64,000 nucleotides of DNA from Yponomeuta sedellus (GCA_934045075.1 OW203748.1:10060794-10124793), one strand, 5' to 3'; shown: positions 22,701-32,225, numbered from the stretch's first letter. The notes: generated from the letters alone by a model not told the origin. Program-made: numbers and translations.

Positions 22701-25700
22701 CCATCAATAATTACAATGTGGTAATGCGAACATTACTCTGCCAACAGCAAGAAGGTGTGGATGAGAAGATCGACTACCTGGAGACCTGGCGTGGATTCGA
22801 GAAGGTCCTTAAGCTGGGCCTGGCCAAGTCTATCGGCGTCTCCAACTTCAACCTTGAGCAGATGAAGAGACTCATTGCCAACGCGAAGGTTAAGCCTGTG
22901 GCCAACCAGATTGAGGTGAGTACATCCTTAAGACTGGAGTGACGATAGATAGTGATGTGATTCGATCGATATCAACCCTTGTATGTCCCCACTGCTGGGG
23001 CACGGGTCTCTTCCTGCATCGCAGGAAAGTTAGGCCATACTCCACCACGGGGGCCAAGTCCGGGTTGGTGGAGGATTGTAAGACAGTGGCGGGCCCTACT
23101 GTCAGAAGTTATCAAGCCGCCCATAAGGCCTCTGACATGGCTTAACTATTAGGTACATGACAGCCGGCACCAACGACTTAACGCGCCTTGGGAAGCACGG
23201 ATGCGCTCGGAAAAATGCCACTAATGGTTGTCACGGGACGATCACCCATCCTGCACCTGACCGCGCATTTTGTTGCTTAACCCAAGTAATTGATTCCAAT
23301 CCAATTAGCAAGGCTGCTATACAAGATCTAGAAAGAACCTTATCCCAGGCACTGGCAGCGTTTGTGTCACTTTCCTAGTCTAAATGTCAATGAAGGTACC
23401 ACTGGAAGTTGTATATATCTTGCCATTATCATTATGTAGATACAAAGGCCATACTGTACCTACCCATTCTGGTCTGTTCTACCCTTTTTGTTTGATTTCC
23501 GTGGTTGTTGTGAAACTAAATGAAACGAAATTAAATTAAATGAAAAGTTTTTATTTCAAAGTTTCAATGTAGCGCAGAAACTGCGGCTTAATGAACGTTA
23601 CACTTTAAACTAGGTGTCCATTTCAAAATCAAGATCATTTTAGAGAAAAATGTGACAATAAAACTCCAAACTTAAACTAGTCTTGTTGCTATTCTAAGGG
23701 CCTGTTTCACAATCTGCAAATAAAGTTTCGGATAAGCAGCTGGGCTGCCGTTTGTTCTTAATTTGAAGCCATAAACAAACACACGCAATATAGTAATATT
23801 TATTTAATTATAACAAACGGCAGCCCTGGGAGCCAACTCTCATTTCATTAGCAAGTAAGTCGTATCCGACTCTAAGGCTTATGACTTGGAATTCTACGTA
23901 AATAGCTTATGACTTTAAGGCTTATGACTTGGAATTGTACATTAAATTTGATTGAGAAACTAAACGTCTAATGACTCTGTCGTGTAACCTTATTATTAAG
24001 GTACAAATGTCTAAGCTTTCGTACATTTTGCGTCTGCGCTTTCAATTCGCATGGGCGAGAATCGGCCACCTGGTGGCTGATAAAGCTATCCGCCACCAGG
24101 TGGCCGATTCCGTTCAAATAAAGTTCCGGATAAGCATCCGGAACTTTATTTGAAAATTGTGAAACAGGCACTAAATGTATATTCTTTCTTCATAAATGAA
24201 TTGAATTGAACTGAACTGAACTGAACTGAACTGAATTGAATTCATAAAATTTGCTACAGATTTCAACTTATCTCTTACCTCTTCTTCCGGCAGGTGACCC
24301 TGAACTTGGGCCAGACGGAGCTGGTCGACTACTGCCAGAGCCAGGGCGTGGTCGTCGTCGCGTACTCACCCTTCGGCACTCTGGTGCCCAGCCACGCCTA
24401 CGATGGCAGCCCCGAGCCGAAGATCACCAACCCTGACATGATCGCCATTGGCAAGAAGCACGGCAAGTCCGTCACGCAAGTCTGCCTGCGGTACCTGGTG
24501 AGTTAAGCCGGATTTCCACGGTCTTAGTGCGCTGTGTGGTGTCGGCTTAGAGAATAGCATCAACCCAAATTCTTCCCGCGGGTGTCGTAAAAGGCGACTA
24601 ATGCCCGATTTCACCAACCATCCCCTAACATCCACCTAACTAGGGAACTTCAGTGATTAGGTGAAGAAGAAGCTTAAGTGATTCCCTAAGCCATCCCGCA
24701 ACTTAAATTCGTTTTCACCGTACAAAGAATCACCTAACTAGGGGTTACTTACTTAGGTGATGTTTTGTCTATGGTCTAGTGTTGTGTTTTAGCGTCAACT
24801 TACCGGTAAATTATTTTTGCGTGTTTTGAGTCATTTTAATGGACAGTTGACTACATTGTAAGCTTTATTACATTGATTTAGCCAGTATTATTTAGTAAAA
24901 TACGTAATAATACATGTAAATTGGATGGCTGTCTGAAGATATCTCATTGCGACATCAGTAAAGAAGAACTGCCAAAAAGTCAAACAATTTGTTTTGCTTT
25001 GCTTTCTAAAATCTCGGTCGGTTGTAGGAGGAAGGTCCTTTTTCGTAGCTAAGAAGGTACAATCGATAGCAGATAGACCTTTAGGTGACTTACCTATATT
25101 ATATCGTCGTTAATGTCACAGAAAACAATAGTTGGTACCTAATGTGTACAAAGTACAAACCTGAAATGATGCAGTACGCGCTTGTTATCTTTAAATTCGA
25201 AGCGAACTTAAATTTTGTTAAGTAAGAAAAGAACAGTCTGTTTGGATAACCTATATGCTTAACGAAACCCACGTCGTCGTACTTTGCAAAGAAATCGGGC
25301 CTTTCTCGATAAATGCGAGGCCGCCTAAGAAGCCTTGGGCTCGACAAGAAGTCCAGGTCTTCAAGACCTTCAAAGTCACCAATAAAATCCAACAAATTGT
25401 CCATTTTAACCATAGTAACGGTATGTAAGTGTATTATTATTATGTATAAGTATGTATCAATATTCAAATTTGCACTGGCTACCCGTCTTTCTAATTTCCT
25501 TCAGCAACTTTCCATCGTAAGGTTGTCTGGAAGAAATTGCTTTTAGCAATAAGGCCGCCAATTGTACTATGTATATTTGCAATTGTTTTGTATTTGTTGT
25601 TTTTCCAGTGTACAATAAAGAATATTCTTATCTTATCTTATCATTTTAGACGGCAAGGAAACTGTCACCTAAGGCTAGGGGCTCAATAATCGGCCTCCTA

Positions 25701-27965
25701 AATTTAGGGGTTTCCCTAGCGGCGTAAGTGACGCTTTGCCGTTGGTGAAAGCGAAACAACTGCTAGGTAGCCCTTAAAAAGGGATAGGTGTCCCTTAAAA
25801 GATAGGGATTGTTGGTGAAATCGGGCATAAGGGACACAAACCAGGGGGTGGGCAGCAGCGCCCCCTGCAGTACAAGTCTACCAAACTGCGATCCCCAATC
25901 CGCATGCCCAGCGTGGGGATTATGGGCATTAACACCCAATGATGGCACAACCTTGCGCTTTGGCGCTCATTAGGGGAGGACTATGTCCAGCAGTGGACTA
26001 ATATAGCCTGAAGAAGAAGTGCGCTCGGACCGAGTGCGCCATCCGAGTAAACTAATGCATCTGATTGGACGGTTTTTCGTGACAACGGACCGAGCGCACT
26101 AAGACCGTGAAAATCTGGCTTTATGTTCGTGAACGAGCGCCGTTCGTGTGTCTGGCCGCTGCACTTATGTTTTTCATTTGTTATACTCGGAAAGTAGTGT
26201 TGTTTTTATCTGATTATTGAGTGGAAAATGCTGCTTCCCTCCATAGAGAGGGAAAAACTTCGCTGCTGATGGCCGGAATGAACTTTAAAAATAGAACTAG
26301 TGTCAGCTTAGTATTTTCTAAGTTTAATTAACACGAGCACTAGACAAATTAAAACTGTTTTTATACGGATTTCACTCGTTAATTATATTTTTACAATTTT
26401 ACGCCGTTTCGGCACTTTTACAGGTGCCGTGGTCCCGGAAAATTGTAAAAATATAATAAACGAGTGAAATCCGTATAAAAACAGTTTTAATTACTGTCAG
26501 CTGTGAAGAGTTTTATGTTAAAAAGACTAATTAAAAAAAAATGCTACGGTCATGTGAGTTTCTAAACAGCCAGCGTGAACTTAGTTCAACCTTCTTTGAA
26601 CTTTAAGCCGCAACAATTACGCGGTGAATTCCATATTTAAAATTTAAAATGTCGACATAAATTGGCGGGTTACTAATCTGTTATTTATGTATCCGTGACG
26701 GAATTCAAAAAATAGGTATTTTTTTTAATATTAAAAATTATTTTTTATTTTCCACATATTCGAACACGAGAAGCGAGAAGCGCTCGTGGCCTAGGCGAAC
26801 CGAGTGATTGGAATCAATCACTTGGTTAAGTAACAACAGGCGCGGTCAGGTACGGGATGGGTGAGCGTCCCGTGACTACCGCTAGTGGCATTTTTCCGAG
26901 CGCTTCCGTGCTTCGCAAGGCACGTTAAGCCGTTGGTGCCGGCTGTCATATAATGGCAGTCGTTAAGCCATGTCAGAGGCCTTATGTGCGGCTTGATAAC
27001 TTCTGACAGTGAGGCCCGCCACTGTCTCACAATCCTCCACCAACCCGGACTTGGCCCCCGTGGTGGAGTATGGCCTAACCTTCCTGCGATGCAGGAAGAG
27101 ACCCGTGCCCCAGCAGTGGGGACATATAAGGGTTGATAACGTATAACGTACATATTCGAAATGAAAAGTTGAGTGCTTAACACGGGTAAAATAATCAATT
27201 CCTACTCGAACTATAGCCGCCCTCGCTGCGCTGGCCTAAATACCTCGGGAATTAATTCTTTCAATCCTTGTTTTTGCAAGACAACATAAAAAACACGGCT
27301 TGTGCATAGGTGCCTAGAAGAGTCGGGCCAATACATTTTTTTTATTTTATTTATTAAACAGATATTAGTAAATAACATTAATTAACATGTGAGATCCAGA
27401 CTAATCTCCAAAACATGTGTACACAGCATGGTTACAATAATACGAAACTGAGACGAGTCACTTAAACTAACAGGCATGCATTTGATGTACCTATTCTTTT
27501 ACATTCAATGATTAAAATAGTCTACAGTGGAGATTTTGCAGTCATACGACTTGACCACAGATTAAATAAACTAGACCCGTTTCTAGAGTGTTTAAAGGCA
27601 TCGTGCCTTTAAGACAGTCTGTGTGAACTTACAGTCCCTGCGAAGACTCGATATACCCTTTATGGATTGTCTCTTTTCTTTACGAGCCTGTCCACCTTTT
27701 CCCGCAGTACCAGCGCGGCATCGTCAGCATTCCGAAGACTGCGACCAAGTCGCGCGTCCTCGACAACGCCTCCATCTTCGACTTCGAGTTGGACGCGACA
27801 GATGTCGCCACCATCAAGAAGTTCGACATCGGCTTCCGACGCGTCAACAACGAGTTCTGGCAACCCTTCACCTACTACCCGTTCGAGAAGCTGTTTGAAC
27901 ACCCCCCTCCGATCCCCAAGTCGCTGCTCGTGTGGAAGAACGGCATCAACGGGGACATCGAGTAA
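16707..27965 (+). CDS. Aldo-keto reductase A (AKR2E-like), six exons seen
   Basis: NADPH-dependent aldo-keto reductase. Coding exons are 16707-16790, 19997-20176, 21622-21738, 22748-22915, 24294-24497 and 27708-27965; every junction is AG/GT and phase 0, giving 336 residues before the TAA. Counting from the first residue of 16707, the family tetrad is Asp55 (IDTA), Tyr60 (LYRVE), Lys88 (TTK) and His121 (LMHWP). Other family marks are the NDG..MPALGYGTW start, GLAKSIGVSNFN, AYSPFG and the cofactor segment IPKTATKSRV. Insect members of this group include AKR2E4 and the 3-dehydroecdysone 3-beta-reductases, so ecdysteroid or general carbonyl reduction is possible but not shown here. The first exon found starts at mature-like sequence with no Met, so an upstream exon must exist. 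Introns are filled with SINEs, RTE fragments and MITEs. AKR-B, 5 kb downstream on the same strand, is its paralogue. Confidence 0.93.
16791..17800 (+). repeat. 74-bp minisatellite starting at AKR-A splice donor, 14 units
   Basis: GTGAGACTAT recurs at 16791, 16865, 16939, 17013, 17087, 17161, 17235, 17309, 17383, 17457, 17531, 17605, 17679 and 17753: exactly 74 bp each time. Each unit ends ACGTAAG just before the next GTGAGA, so every unit rebuilds a donor-like AAG|GTGAGA. Units 6-9 and 10-13 repeat the same order of variants. Confidence 0.95.
18025..18200 (-). mobile_element. CR1-like retroelement 3' end
   Basis: Tail (CTAT)n at 18027-18042, then sequence shared with 51926-52520 (ATTTCTTAACCTAAGAG, CGGCGGCCTTATCACTAAAA). 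Non-coding. Confidence 0.65.
18200..19000. other. AT-rich non-coding
   Basis: Short CGCTTTT/TATTTCTTAACACGC phrases recur at 18540-18610; no gene. Confidence 0.45.
19122..19312 (+). repeat. Dispersed repeat F
   Basis: Same blocks; preceded at 19005-19100 by GTGCCCCGCGGTGCTACCCG, which may be part of a longer parent element. Confidence 0.75.
19412..19556 (-). mobile_element. Repeat B variant fragment
   Basis: Subtype with CTCTTCCCTGAGGAAGGTA, TGGCTGGTCGTACTGTCAGA and GTTTTCAAGCCGCCCTAAGG; the same subtype is at 50660 and 55648. Confidence 0.75.
19611..19965 (+). mobile_element. Repeat B, near full length
   Basis: From GCGCTCGTGGCCTAGGCG to the GAGGATATACAAGGGT end, 30 bp before the acceptor of the AKR-A exon at 19997. 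Confidence 0.85.
19997..20176 (+). CDS. AKR-A exon with catalytic Asp, Tyr and Lys
   Basis: 60 codons, acceptor TTCCAG, phase 0. It encodes GYNHIDTAHLYRVEPEVG with the catalytic Asp and Tyr, and ends at the catalytic Lys of FFVTTK. The donor is AAG|GTTGGT, a weak match beyond GT, but the paralogue splits after the same Lys. Confidence 0.92.
20180..20320 (+). mobile_element. RTE-type fragment in AKR-A intron
   Basis: Bases 20212-20305 repeat, with differences, those at 20450-20550 (VHQFKVAQRALLGVSLKDSI against the later copy). It starts close to the exon 19997-20176 donor. Confidence 0.55.
20420..20830 (+). mobile_element. RTE-type retrotransposon 3' end in AKR-A intron
   Basis: Encodes MLGVSLKDRIRNECIRQRTK, MWQWAGHISRRTDNRW, VGRPPTRWDDDL and YVQQWST then stop, and ends in GAAGAAGAAG. 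Same family as 5693-6000 but a different subgroup. Confidence 0.82.
20905..21150 (+). repeat. Dispersed repeat P
   Basis: CTGCCTTCGGGCCGTAGTGT, CATCACTGGCCACC, GCGGCCAGACACA; other copies at 51045-51290 and 60112-60440. Confidence 0.65.
21300..21560 (+). mobile_element. SINE-like repeat D
   Basis: GTGTGGTGTCGGCCTAGAGA to ATATAGCCTGAAGAAGAAGA; its 3' end matches that of the RTE copy at 20420-20830, as expected if the RTE moves it. Confidence 0.82.
21622..21738 (+). CDS. AKR-A exon with catalytic His
   Basis: 39 codons, acceptor TTGCAG, donor TCG|GTAAGT, phase 0. It encodes VWNHFHREADVEKAVRGSL and YVDLVLMHWP, holding the catalytic His. Confidence 0.93.
21798..22155. mobile_element. Foldback MITE K (CAGGGCGTCCC ends)
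   Basis: Ends CAGGGCGTCCCAAAGTTA and TAACTTTGGGACGCCCTG flanked by TATA/TA. 358 bp, in the AKR-A intron after the catalytic-His exon. Confidence 0.82.
22303..22437 (+). mobile_element. tRNA-derived SINE A, worn
   Basis: CCATTAGCTCAGTTCGGAGA keeps the A box; the B box is damaged (CCGAGAGTCCCGG). Confidence 0.75.
22748..22915 (+). CDS. AKR-A exon with GLAKSIGVSNFN
   Basis: 56 codons, acceptor CCAACAG, donor GAG|GTGAGT, phase 0. It carries the KLGLAKSIGVSNFN family signature and ends in VANQIE, the position where canonical AKRs read QVE. Confidence 0.92.
22970..23305 (-). mobile_element. Repeat B, near full length
   Basis: ATCAACCCTTGTATGTCCCC to AATTGATTCCAATCCAATTA; begins 55 bp after the AKR-A exon donor at 22916. 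Confidence 0.85.
23699..24175. mobile_element. MITE built of stacked hairpins
   Basis: Outer ends GGGCCTGTTTCACAAT and ATTGTGAAACAGGC. Inside are three further inverted pairs: GGGCTGCCGTTTGTT/complement (23747-23850), GGCCACCTGGTGGC/complement (24064-24110) and AAATAAAGTTCCGGAT/complement (24117-24154). In AKR-A intron. Confidence 0.75.
24294..24497 (+). CDS. AKR-A exon with AYSPFG and helix to RYL
   Basis: 68 codons, acceptor TTCCGGCAG, donor CTG|GTGAGT, phase 0. It carries VTLNLGQTELVDYC, VVVAYSPFGTL and ends VCLRYL. A three-layer nest of transposons starts only nine bases after the exon end. Confidence 0.93.
24602..25827 (-). mobile_element. PIF/Harbinger element, internally deleted
   Basis: 1226 bp with perfect 17-bp terminal repeats TGCCCGATTTCACCAAC and a TAA duplication (24599-24601, 25828-25830), the Harbinger signature. 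Minus-strand residues MDNLLDFIGDFEGLEDLDFL and RRPRIYRERPDFFAKYDDVG match the N-terminal part of Harbinger transposases; the DDE core is missing. A CR1-like tail is inserted at 25450-25645. Confidence 0.88.
25450..25645 (+). mobile_element. CR1-like 3' end inside the Harbinger element
   Basis: Matches the 3' region of 55985-56990 (GTTGTCTGGAAGAAATTGCT, AGCAATAAGGCCGCCAATT) and ends with TATCT repeats. It lies inside the Harbinger copy, so it inserted later. Confidence 0.75.
26345..26495. mobile_element. Foldback repeat with 55-bp arms
   Basis: Arms beginning AATTAAAACTGTTTTTATAC and complementary at the right, loop with GCCGTTTCGGCAC. Near perfect. Confidence 0.8.
26775..27137 (+). mobile_element. 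Repeat B, full length reference copy
   Basis: About 363 bp with both ends; GTGATTGGAATCAATCAC near the start is a palindrome present in all heads. Confidence 0.88.
27140..27700. other. AKR-A last intron, unassigned part
   Basis: 27330-27430 has a 3'-tail look (TTTTATTTATTAAACAGA), otherwise nothing recognised before the terminal exon. Confidence 0.4.
27708..27965 (+). CDS. AKR-A terminal exon with cofactor-binding segment
   Basis: 85 codons plus TAA, acceptor CCCGCAG. It carries GIVSIPKTATKSRVLDN (NADPH phosphate and adenine contacts in the family) and the insect-type tail FWQPFTYYPFEKLF. AKR-B splits the matching stretch with an additional phase-1 intron; here it is one exon. Confidence 0.93.
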   Translation, partial: YQRGIVSIPKTATKSRVLDNASIFDFELDATDVATIKKFDIGFRRVNNEFWQPFTYYPFEKLFEHPPPIPKSLLVWKNGINGDIE

Positions 27966-28006
27966 ACGCGGCCGCAAGTGGTGTAAATATGTAGGTTTGT
28001 TACGTT

Positions 28007-28012
28007 AATACA
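28007..28012 (+). terminator. Possible poly(A) signal of AKR-A (AATACA)
   Basis: A variant hexamer 41 bases after the stop, followed by T-rich then GT-rich sequence. The canonical AATAAA is absent nearby. Weak evidence. Confidence 0.3.
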
Positions 28013-28085
28013 ATATTTTTTATTGAAAAATTCTGCGTCGTTTTATTTGTGGTTTATTCTACATCAGTTTTTTTTTAGGCATTGG

Positions 28086-28815
28086 TAGGGCCAGTTTCTG
28101 AATTGGGAATTTCACTAAATAAATACTTAAGTAAACTTCTGACACGCTCTATGCTGGGTAATTTGAGGAGATAGCAGTACGTACTGCAGTTAAGTAATAG
28201 GGGTTAAAGTATGAAATTGCCGTTTTATTGCAATAGGTTCTTTGAATTAACATAGAATCTTCATGGTTTGAGGTTTTCGAATGAAACTTTTTTCAAATGG
28301 TTTCTATGATGTTCTTTTTTTAAAAAATGTGAAACATTTGAATATCGACTTTCAATTGTTTTTGTTATTCAACTTAGACAAGAAAGATGGATACTGCGAA
28401 AATTCGAGTGATTTTTGAATACGAGTTCCGACGCGGAACTAACGCGGCAGAAACAGCCCGCAATATCAATGCTGCGTTTGGAGAGGGGTCTACTAATGAA
28501 CGCACCATGCGATTTTGGTTTAAGCGCTTTCGTGATGGAAATTTCGACTTAAAGAACGAGCCACGAGGAAGACCGCCCACACAGGTGAATAACGATGAAT
28601 TAAGAGAGATAGTGGAAGCCGATCCTAGTCGATATTCAAATGTTTCACATTTAAAAAAAAAAAATATCATAGAAACCATTTGAAAAAAGTTTCATTCGAA
28701 AACCTCAAACCATGAAGATTCTATGTCAATTCAAAGAACCTATTGCAATAAAACGGCAATTTCATACTTTAACCCCTAATAATTAAGCTCTCAATTCAGA
28801 AATTGGCCCTATTAG
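28086..28815. mobile_element. MITE N split by the mariner foldback
   Basis: Left 28086-28199 (AGGGCCAGTTTCTGAATT) and right 28777-28815 (AATTCAGAAATTGGCCCT) are inverted ends of one MITE with the 577-bp mariner copy between. It begins about 120 bp after the AKR-A stop. Confidence 0.78.
28200..28776 (+). mobile_element. Mariner-derived foldback element with transposase N-terminus
   Basis: 577 bp between TA dinucleotides (28198-28199, 28777-28778). Inverted repeats of about 148 bp (28200-28350 against 28629-28776), beginning GGGGTTAAAGTATGAAATTG. The middle encodes 98 residues of a mariner-type DNA-binding domain (MDTAKIRVIFEYEFRRGTNA, FWFKRFRDGNF, EPRGRPPT) and then runs into the right repeat. 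Non-autonomous. Confidence 0.88.
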
Positions 28816-28899
28816 ATACCTATCTAGGTACCTCTATTGAGCACATGTCTTCTAACAGAGAGAGAGAGTGATACCTTGGGCTTAATTACCACGCGCGCC

Positions 28900-29405
28900 C
28901 ACTGCGAATCTTTTCCTCCGAGTACTCGTCGCGGACTCAACGCCTACGTTGTGCGGTCATTTAATTTTGTTTGTACGCTATGGGAGCATATATTCCGAGA
29001 TTACATTGTGTTGTAATTTACATGAAGTTATACAAATACAAATATATTTATTTTCTCCAGTACCTACACAATGCACTTAAAATTAGTAACTCATTATTAT
29101 TACAATGTTACATTATGTAGTAGGAGACAGGAGTCCAAAATAGGTTTACCCCGTGCTATGGATCTCCTGGCTTCCACTTCTCCAAAACCGAGGACACTGT
29201 CTCTAATGTATACAGTTTAAGTGTGCAATGTTGTTGAAAAAGAAAAGGCGTTCTAAAAGAAAACACCGAACTGTTGTCCAGTCCGGTCTCTTGATGTCCT
29301 CGGTAACTTGAGGGACTTTTTGTAAGGGTTACTTTTAGTCCTTCGTGTGCCTTATTTGATAAAATTTATAAGAGATCTATAACGACGGACAAAAAAGTAC
29401 CCGGG
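28900..29405 (+). repeat. Dispersed repeat Q, copy 1 with insertion
   Basis: Shares CCTCCGAGTACTCGTCGCGG, GAGATTACATTGTGT and CGAGGGACTTTTTGTA-like blocks with 40965-41250; about 200 bp (29030-29235) is additional. Confidence 0.65.
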
Positions 29406-29499
29406 GATAGTCCCTCGTCTGCGCAGGCCTTTAGCGTGTGGTATTGCTACTAGGAATTCAGAGATATACGCAACTTTGAAAACAAAGTCATAGGTACGT

Positions 29500-29850
29500 C
29501 AAGCGCTCGTGGCCTCGCGGAACCGAGTGACTAGAATCAATCATTCGGTTTGAGCAACACCAGGCGCCGTCAGGTACTGGATGGGTAACCATCGCGTGAC
29601 TACCGTTAGTGCTTCGCAAGGCACGCTAAGCCGTTGGTGCCGGCTGTCATGTAATAGCAGTCACTAAGCCATTTCAGATTCCTTTCGGGCGGCTTGATAA
29701 CTTCTGACAGTTAAGTCCCGCCACTGTCTTACAATCCTCCGCCAACCCGGACTTACCCCCCGTGGTGGAGCATGACTTGAGTATGGCCTAACCTTCCTGC
29801 GATGCAGAAAGAGACCCGTGCTCCAGCAATGGGGACGTATAAAATGTTGA
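29500..29850 (+). mobile_element. Repeat B, diverged copy
   Basis: Same order of blocks with a small insertion (CATGACTTGAGTATGGCC) near 29772. Confidence 0.8.
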
Positions 29851-29944
29851 TATTAATTAATTTTCTTGCAAATAAGACACAATAGTTATCAATAATGTGC
29901 TAGGAGGCATAGATACCTAAAATACAGATCAGTGATCTAGTTTA

Positions 29945-30005
29945 ATTGGCTTGACGACTGCTATTAAATGACAGCTGGCACCAACGGCTTAACGTGCATA
30001 TGAAC
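29945..30005 (-). mobile_element. Repeat B fragment
   Basis: GGCTTGACGACTGCTATTAA through CAACGGCTTAACGTGC. Confidence 0.6.
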
Positions 30006-30644
30006 GCGAGTCAAAGAATAATAAAATTGTAATTAAATAAAACAGCGCTCTGCACGCACACTGCTCGCTGAGGTTAGCGTCTTTGCAAACAAAACTTAAG
30101 CGGTCCATTGTACCTCTAGTACTTGATACGGACTTGTTAGCCTTGAAAAATAAGAACGTTCATAGGCTGCAGGTTGTACCTTTCCGGTTTAAAGAATGGG
30201 TGAAACATAGACATAGACTTCAATGATACGAGACAGGCAATGATCGCTTTTCAGAGGGACTTAAAAAAATAAAATTGTACTACTTTTAATCAATAGACGG
30301 CGCTAGCGGTTGCCCTATCTGAATGAAGGAGGCTAACTGACCAGAACCTGAAGAAACGTTTCTGCATAGCTGATAGTATGCAGCAAGGTATCATTGGTTA
30401 CTGGTCTTCTACTATGATTATGTCACTCCTATATACTCTGTGTCAATAACCTCCGTTCTCAGACAGAGTTAGGTACGGCGCCATCAAGTAGCCTTTGGGG
30501 AACCCAACTGACAGCTGTCAAAAACGCCGAGCTGAAAAGCCCTCATTGCCATTTAGGCCGAGGTATATATAGTGCTTTTCTTAAAAAACGCAAGGAAATA
30601 AAAAAGGGACAACCAGAAAAAAGAATACAACCTTGATTTCTTCC
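30006..30644. other. Non-coding, no gene seen
   Basis: No repeat of this window matches it. Confidence 0.4.
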
Positions 30645-30890
30645 TCTTCTTCAAGCTATATTAGTCCACTGCTGGACATAGCCCTCTCCTAATGAGCGCA
30701 AGGTTGTGCCGTCATTGGGAGTTAATGCCCATAATCCCCACGCTGGGCATGCGGGTTGGGGATCGCAGTTTGGTAGCATTGTACTGCAGGGAGCGCTGCT
30801 GCCCACCCGCCGGTTGGTATCCCTTAGTCGCCTTTTACTACACAAATTTGGGTTGGTGCCATTCTCTAGGCCGACACCACACAGCTGATT
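30645..30890 (-). mobile_element. SINE-like repeat D
   Basis: Reversed copy, CTTCTTCAAGCTATATTAGT to AGGCCGACACCACACAGC. Confidence 0.82.
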
Positions 30891-30894
30891 TTCT

Positions 30895-31238
30895 AGTCGA
30901 ACCTAGTGATTGGAATCAATCACTTGAAATAAGCAACAACAGGCGCGGTCAGATGCAGGACGGATGACCGTTCCGTGACTACCGCTAGTGCCATTGAGCG
31001 CTTCCGCGCTTCGCGAGGCATGTTAAGCCGTTGGTGTCGGCTGTCATGTAATGGCAGTCGTTAAGCCAAATCAGAGGCCTTATGGGCGGCTTGATAACTT
31101 CTGACAGTAAGGCCCGCCACTGTCTTACAATCCTCCACCAACCCGGACTTGGCCCCCGTGGTGGAGTACGGCCTAACCTCCCTGTGATGCAGGAAGAGAC
31201 CCGTGCCCCAGCAGTGAGGACATACAAGGGTTGATATG
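30895..31238 (+). mobile_element. Repeat B, near full length
   Basis: Follows a reversed repeat D copy at 30645-30890 with almost no gap. Confidence 0.85.
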
Positions 31239-31467
31239 GTATCGTTTAAAGCTCCAACGGCGGTTCTATCATCATCATCATCATCAGCCCGCCGCTGCCC
31301 ACTGGAGGGGCCTGTTCCCCCAAATGGCATCTCTGACGGTCCCTTTCTATCCACATTCACGGGTACATTCCGACGACTCAACTAATATCATCGGACTGTC
31401 GTGTAGCTTGTCGGGCTGCTGGTCTGCCCACTGACCGTCCTTTTCTCGGCCGCCACTCTGTGGTTCC

Positions 31468-32225
31468 ATATCAACCCTTTGTATGTCCCCACTGCTGGGG
31501 CACGGGACTCTTCCTGCATCGCTGGAAGGTTAGGCCATACTCCACCACCGGGGGCCAAGTCTGGGTTGGTGGAGTATTGTAAGACAATAGTGGGCCTTAC
31601 AGTCAAGTTATCAAGCCGTCCATAAGGCCTCTGACATGGCTTAACGACTGCCAATACATGACCGCCGGCACCAACAGCTTAAAGTGCCTTGCGAAGCACG
31701 GTAGCGCTCGGAAAAAATGCTATTTTTATTATTAATAATGATATCAACCCTTGTATGTCCCCCCTCCTGTGACACGGGACTCTTTCTGCATCGCAGGAAG
31801 GTTAGGTTAGGTTACTCACCACTACTATACTCCACCACGGGGGCCAAGTCTGGGTTGGTGGAGTATTGTAAGACAATAGTGGGCCTTACAGTCAAGTTAT
31901 CAAGCCGTCCATAAGGCCTCTGACATGGCTTAACGACTGCCAATACATGACCGCCGGCACCAACAGCTTAAAGTGCCTTGCGAAGCACGGTAGCGCTCGG
32001 AAAAAATGCTATTTTTATTATTAATAATGATATCAACCCTTGTATGTCCCCCCTCCTGTGACACGGGACTCTTTCTGCATCGCAGGAAGGTTAGGTTAGG
32101 TTACTCACCACTACTATACTCCACCACGGGGGCCAAGTCCGGGTTGGTGGAGTATTGTAAGACAGGTAGCCGGCCTTACAGTCAGAAGTTATCTAGCGGC
32201 CCATAAGACCTCTGACATAGGTAGT
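31468..32225 (-). repeat. Repeat B tandem array, 289-bp period
   Basis: Three head-to-tail repeat-B segments; 31718-32006 and the following segment are almost identical at a 289-bp spacing (TGCTATTTTTATTATTAATA at 31718 and 32007). The third unit diverges after about 150 bp. Confidence 0.88.

Larger units (their letters stand above)
24534..26017 (+). mobile_element. SINE-like repeat D copy split by Harbinger insertion
   Basis: Left half 24534-24601 (TGTGGTGTCGGCTTAGAG, TCTTCCCGCGGGTGTCG) and right half 25828-26017 (CAGCAGCGCCCCCTGCAG to GAAGAAG) join to match 21300-21560. Flanked by the direct repeat AGTGCGCT (24526-24533, 26018-26025). Confidence 0.85.
24506..26120. mobile_element. MITE E copy, host of the nested insertions
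   Basis: 28-bp terminal repeats (AGCCGGATTTCCACGGTCTT at left, its near-complement at 26093-26120), flanked by TTA. Only about 130 bp is MITE; the rest is the inserted repeat D with its own cargo. Similar to 15066-15230. Confidence 0.8.

Noticed and set aside
27660..28008. Alternative-frame ORFs over the AKR-A last exon
   Set aside because: Shadows of the AKR reading frame, which alone has family motifs and proper splice signals.
30985..31381. Frames such as VRPYSTTGAKSGLVEDCKTV that recur many times
   Set aside because: They are translations of repeat B, found in every copy in several frames and without conserved protein features.
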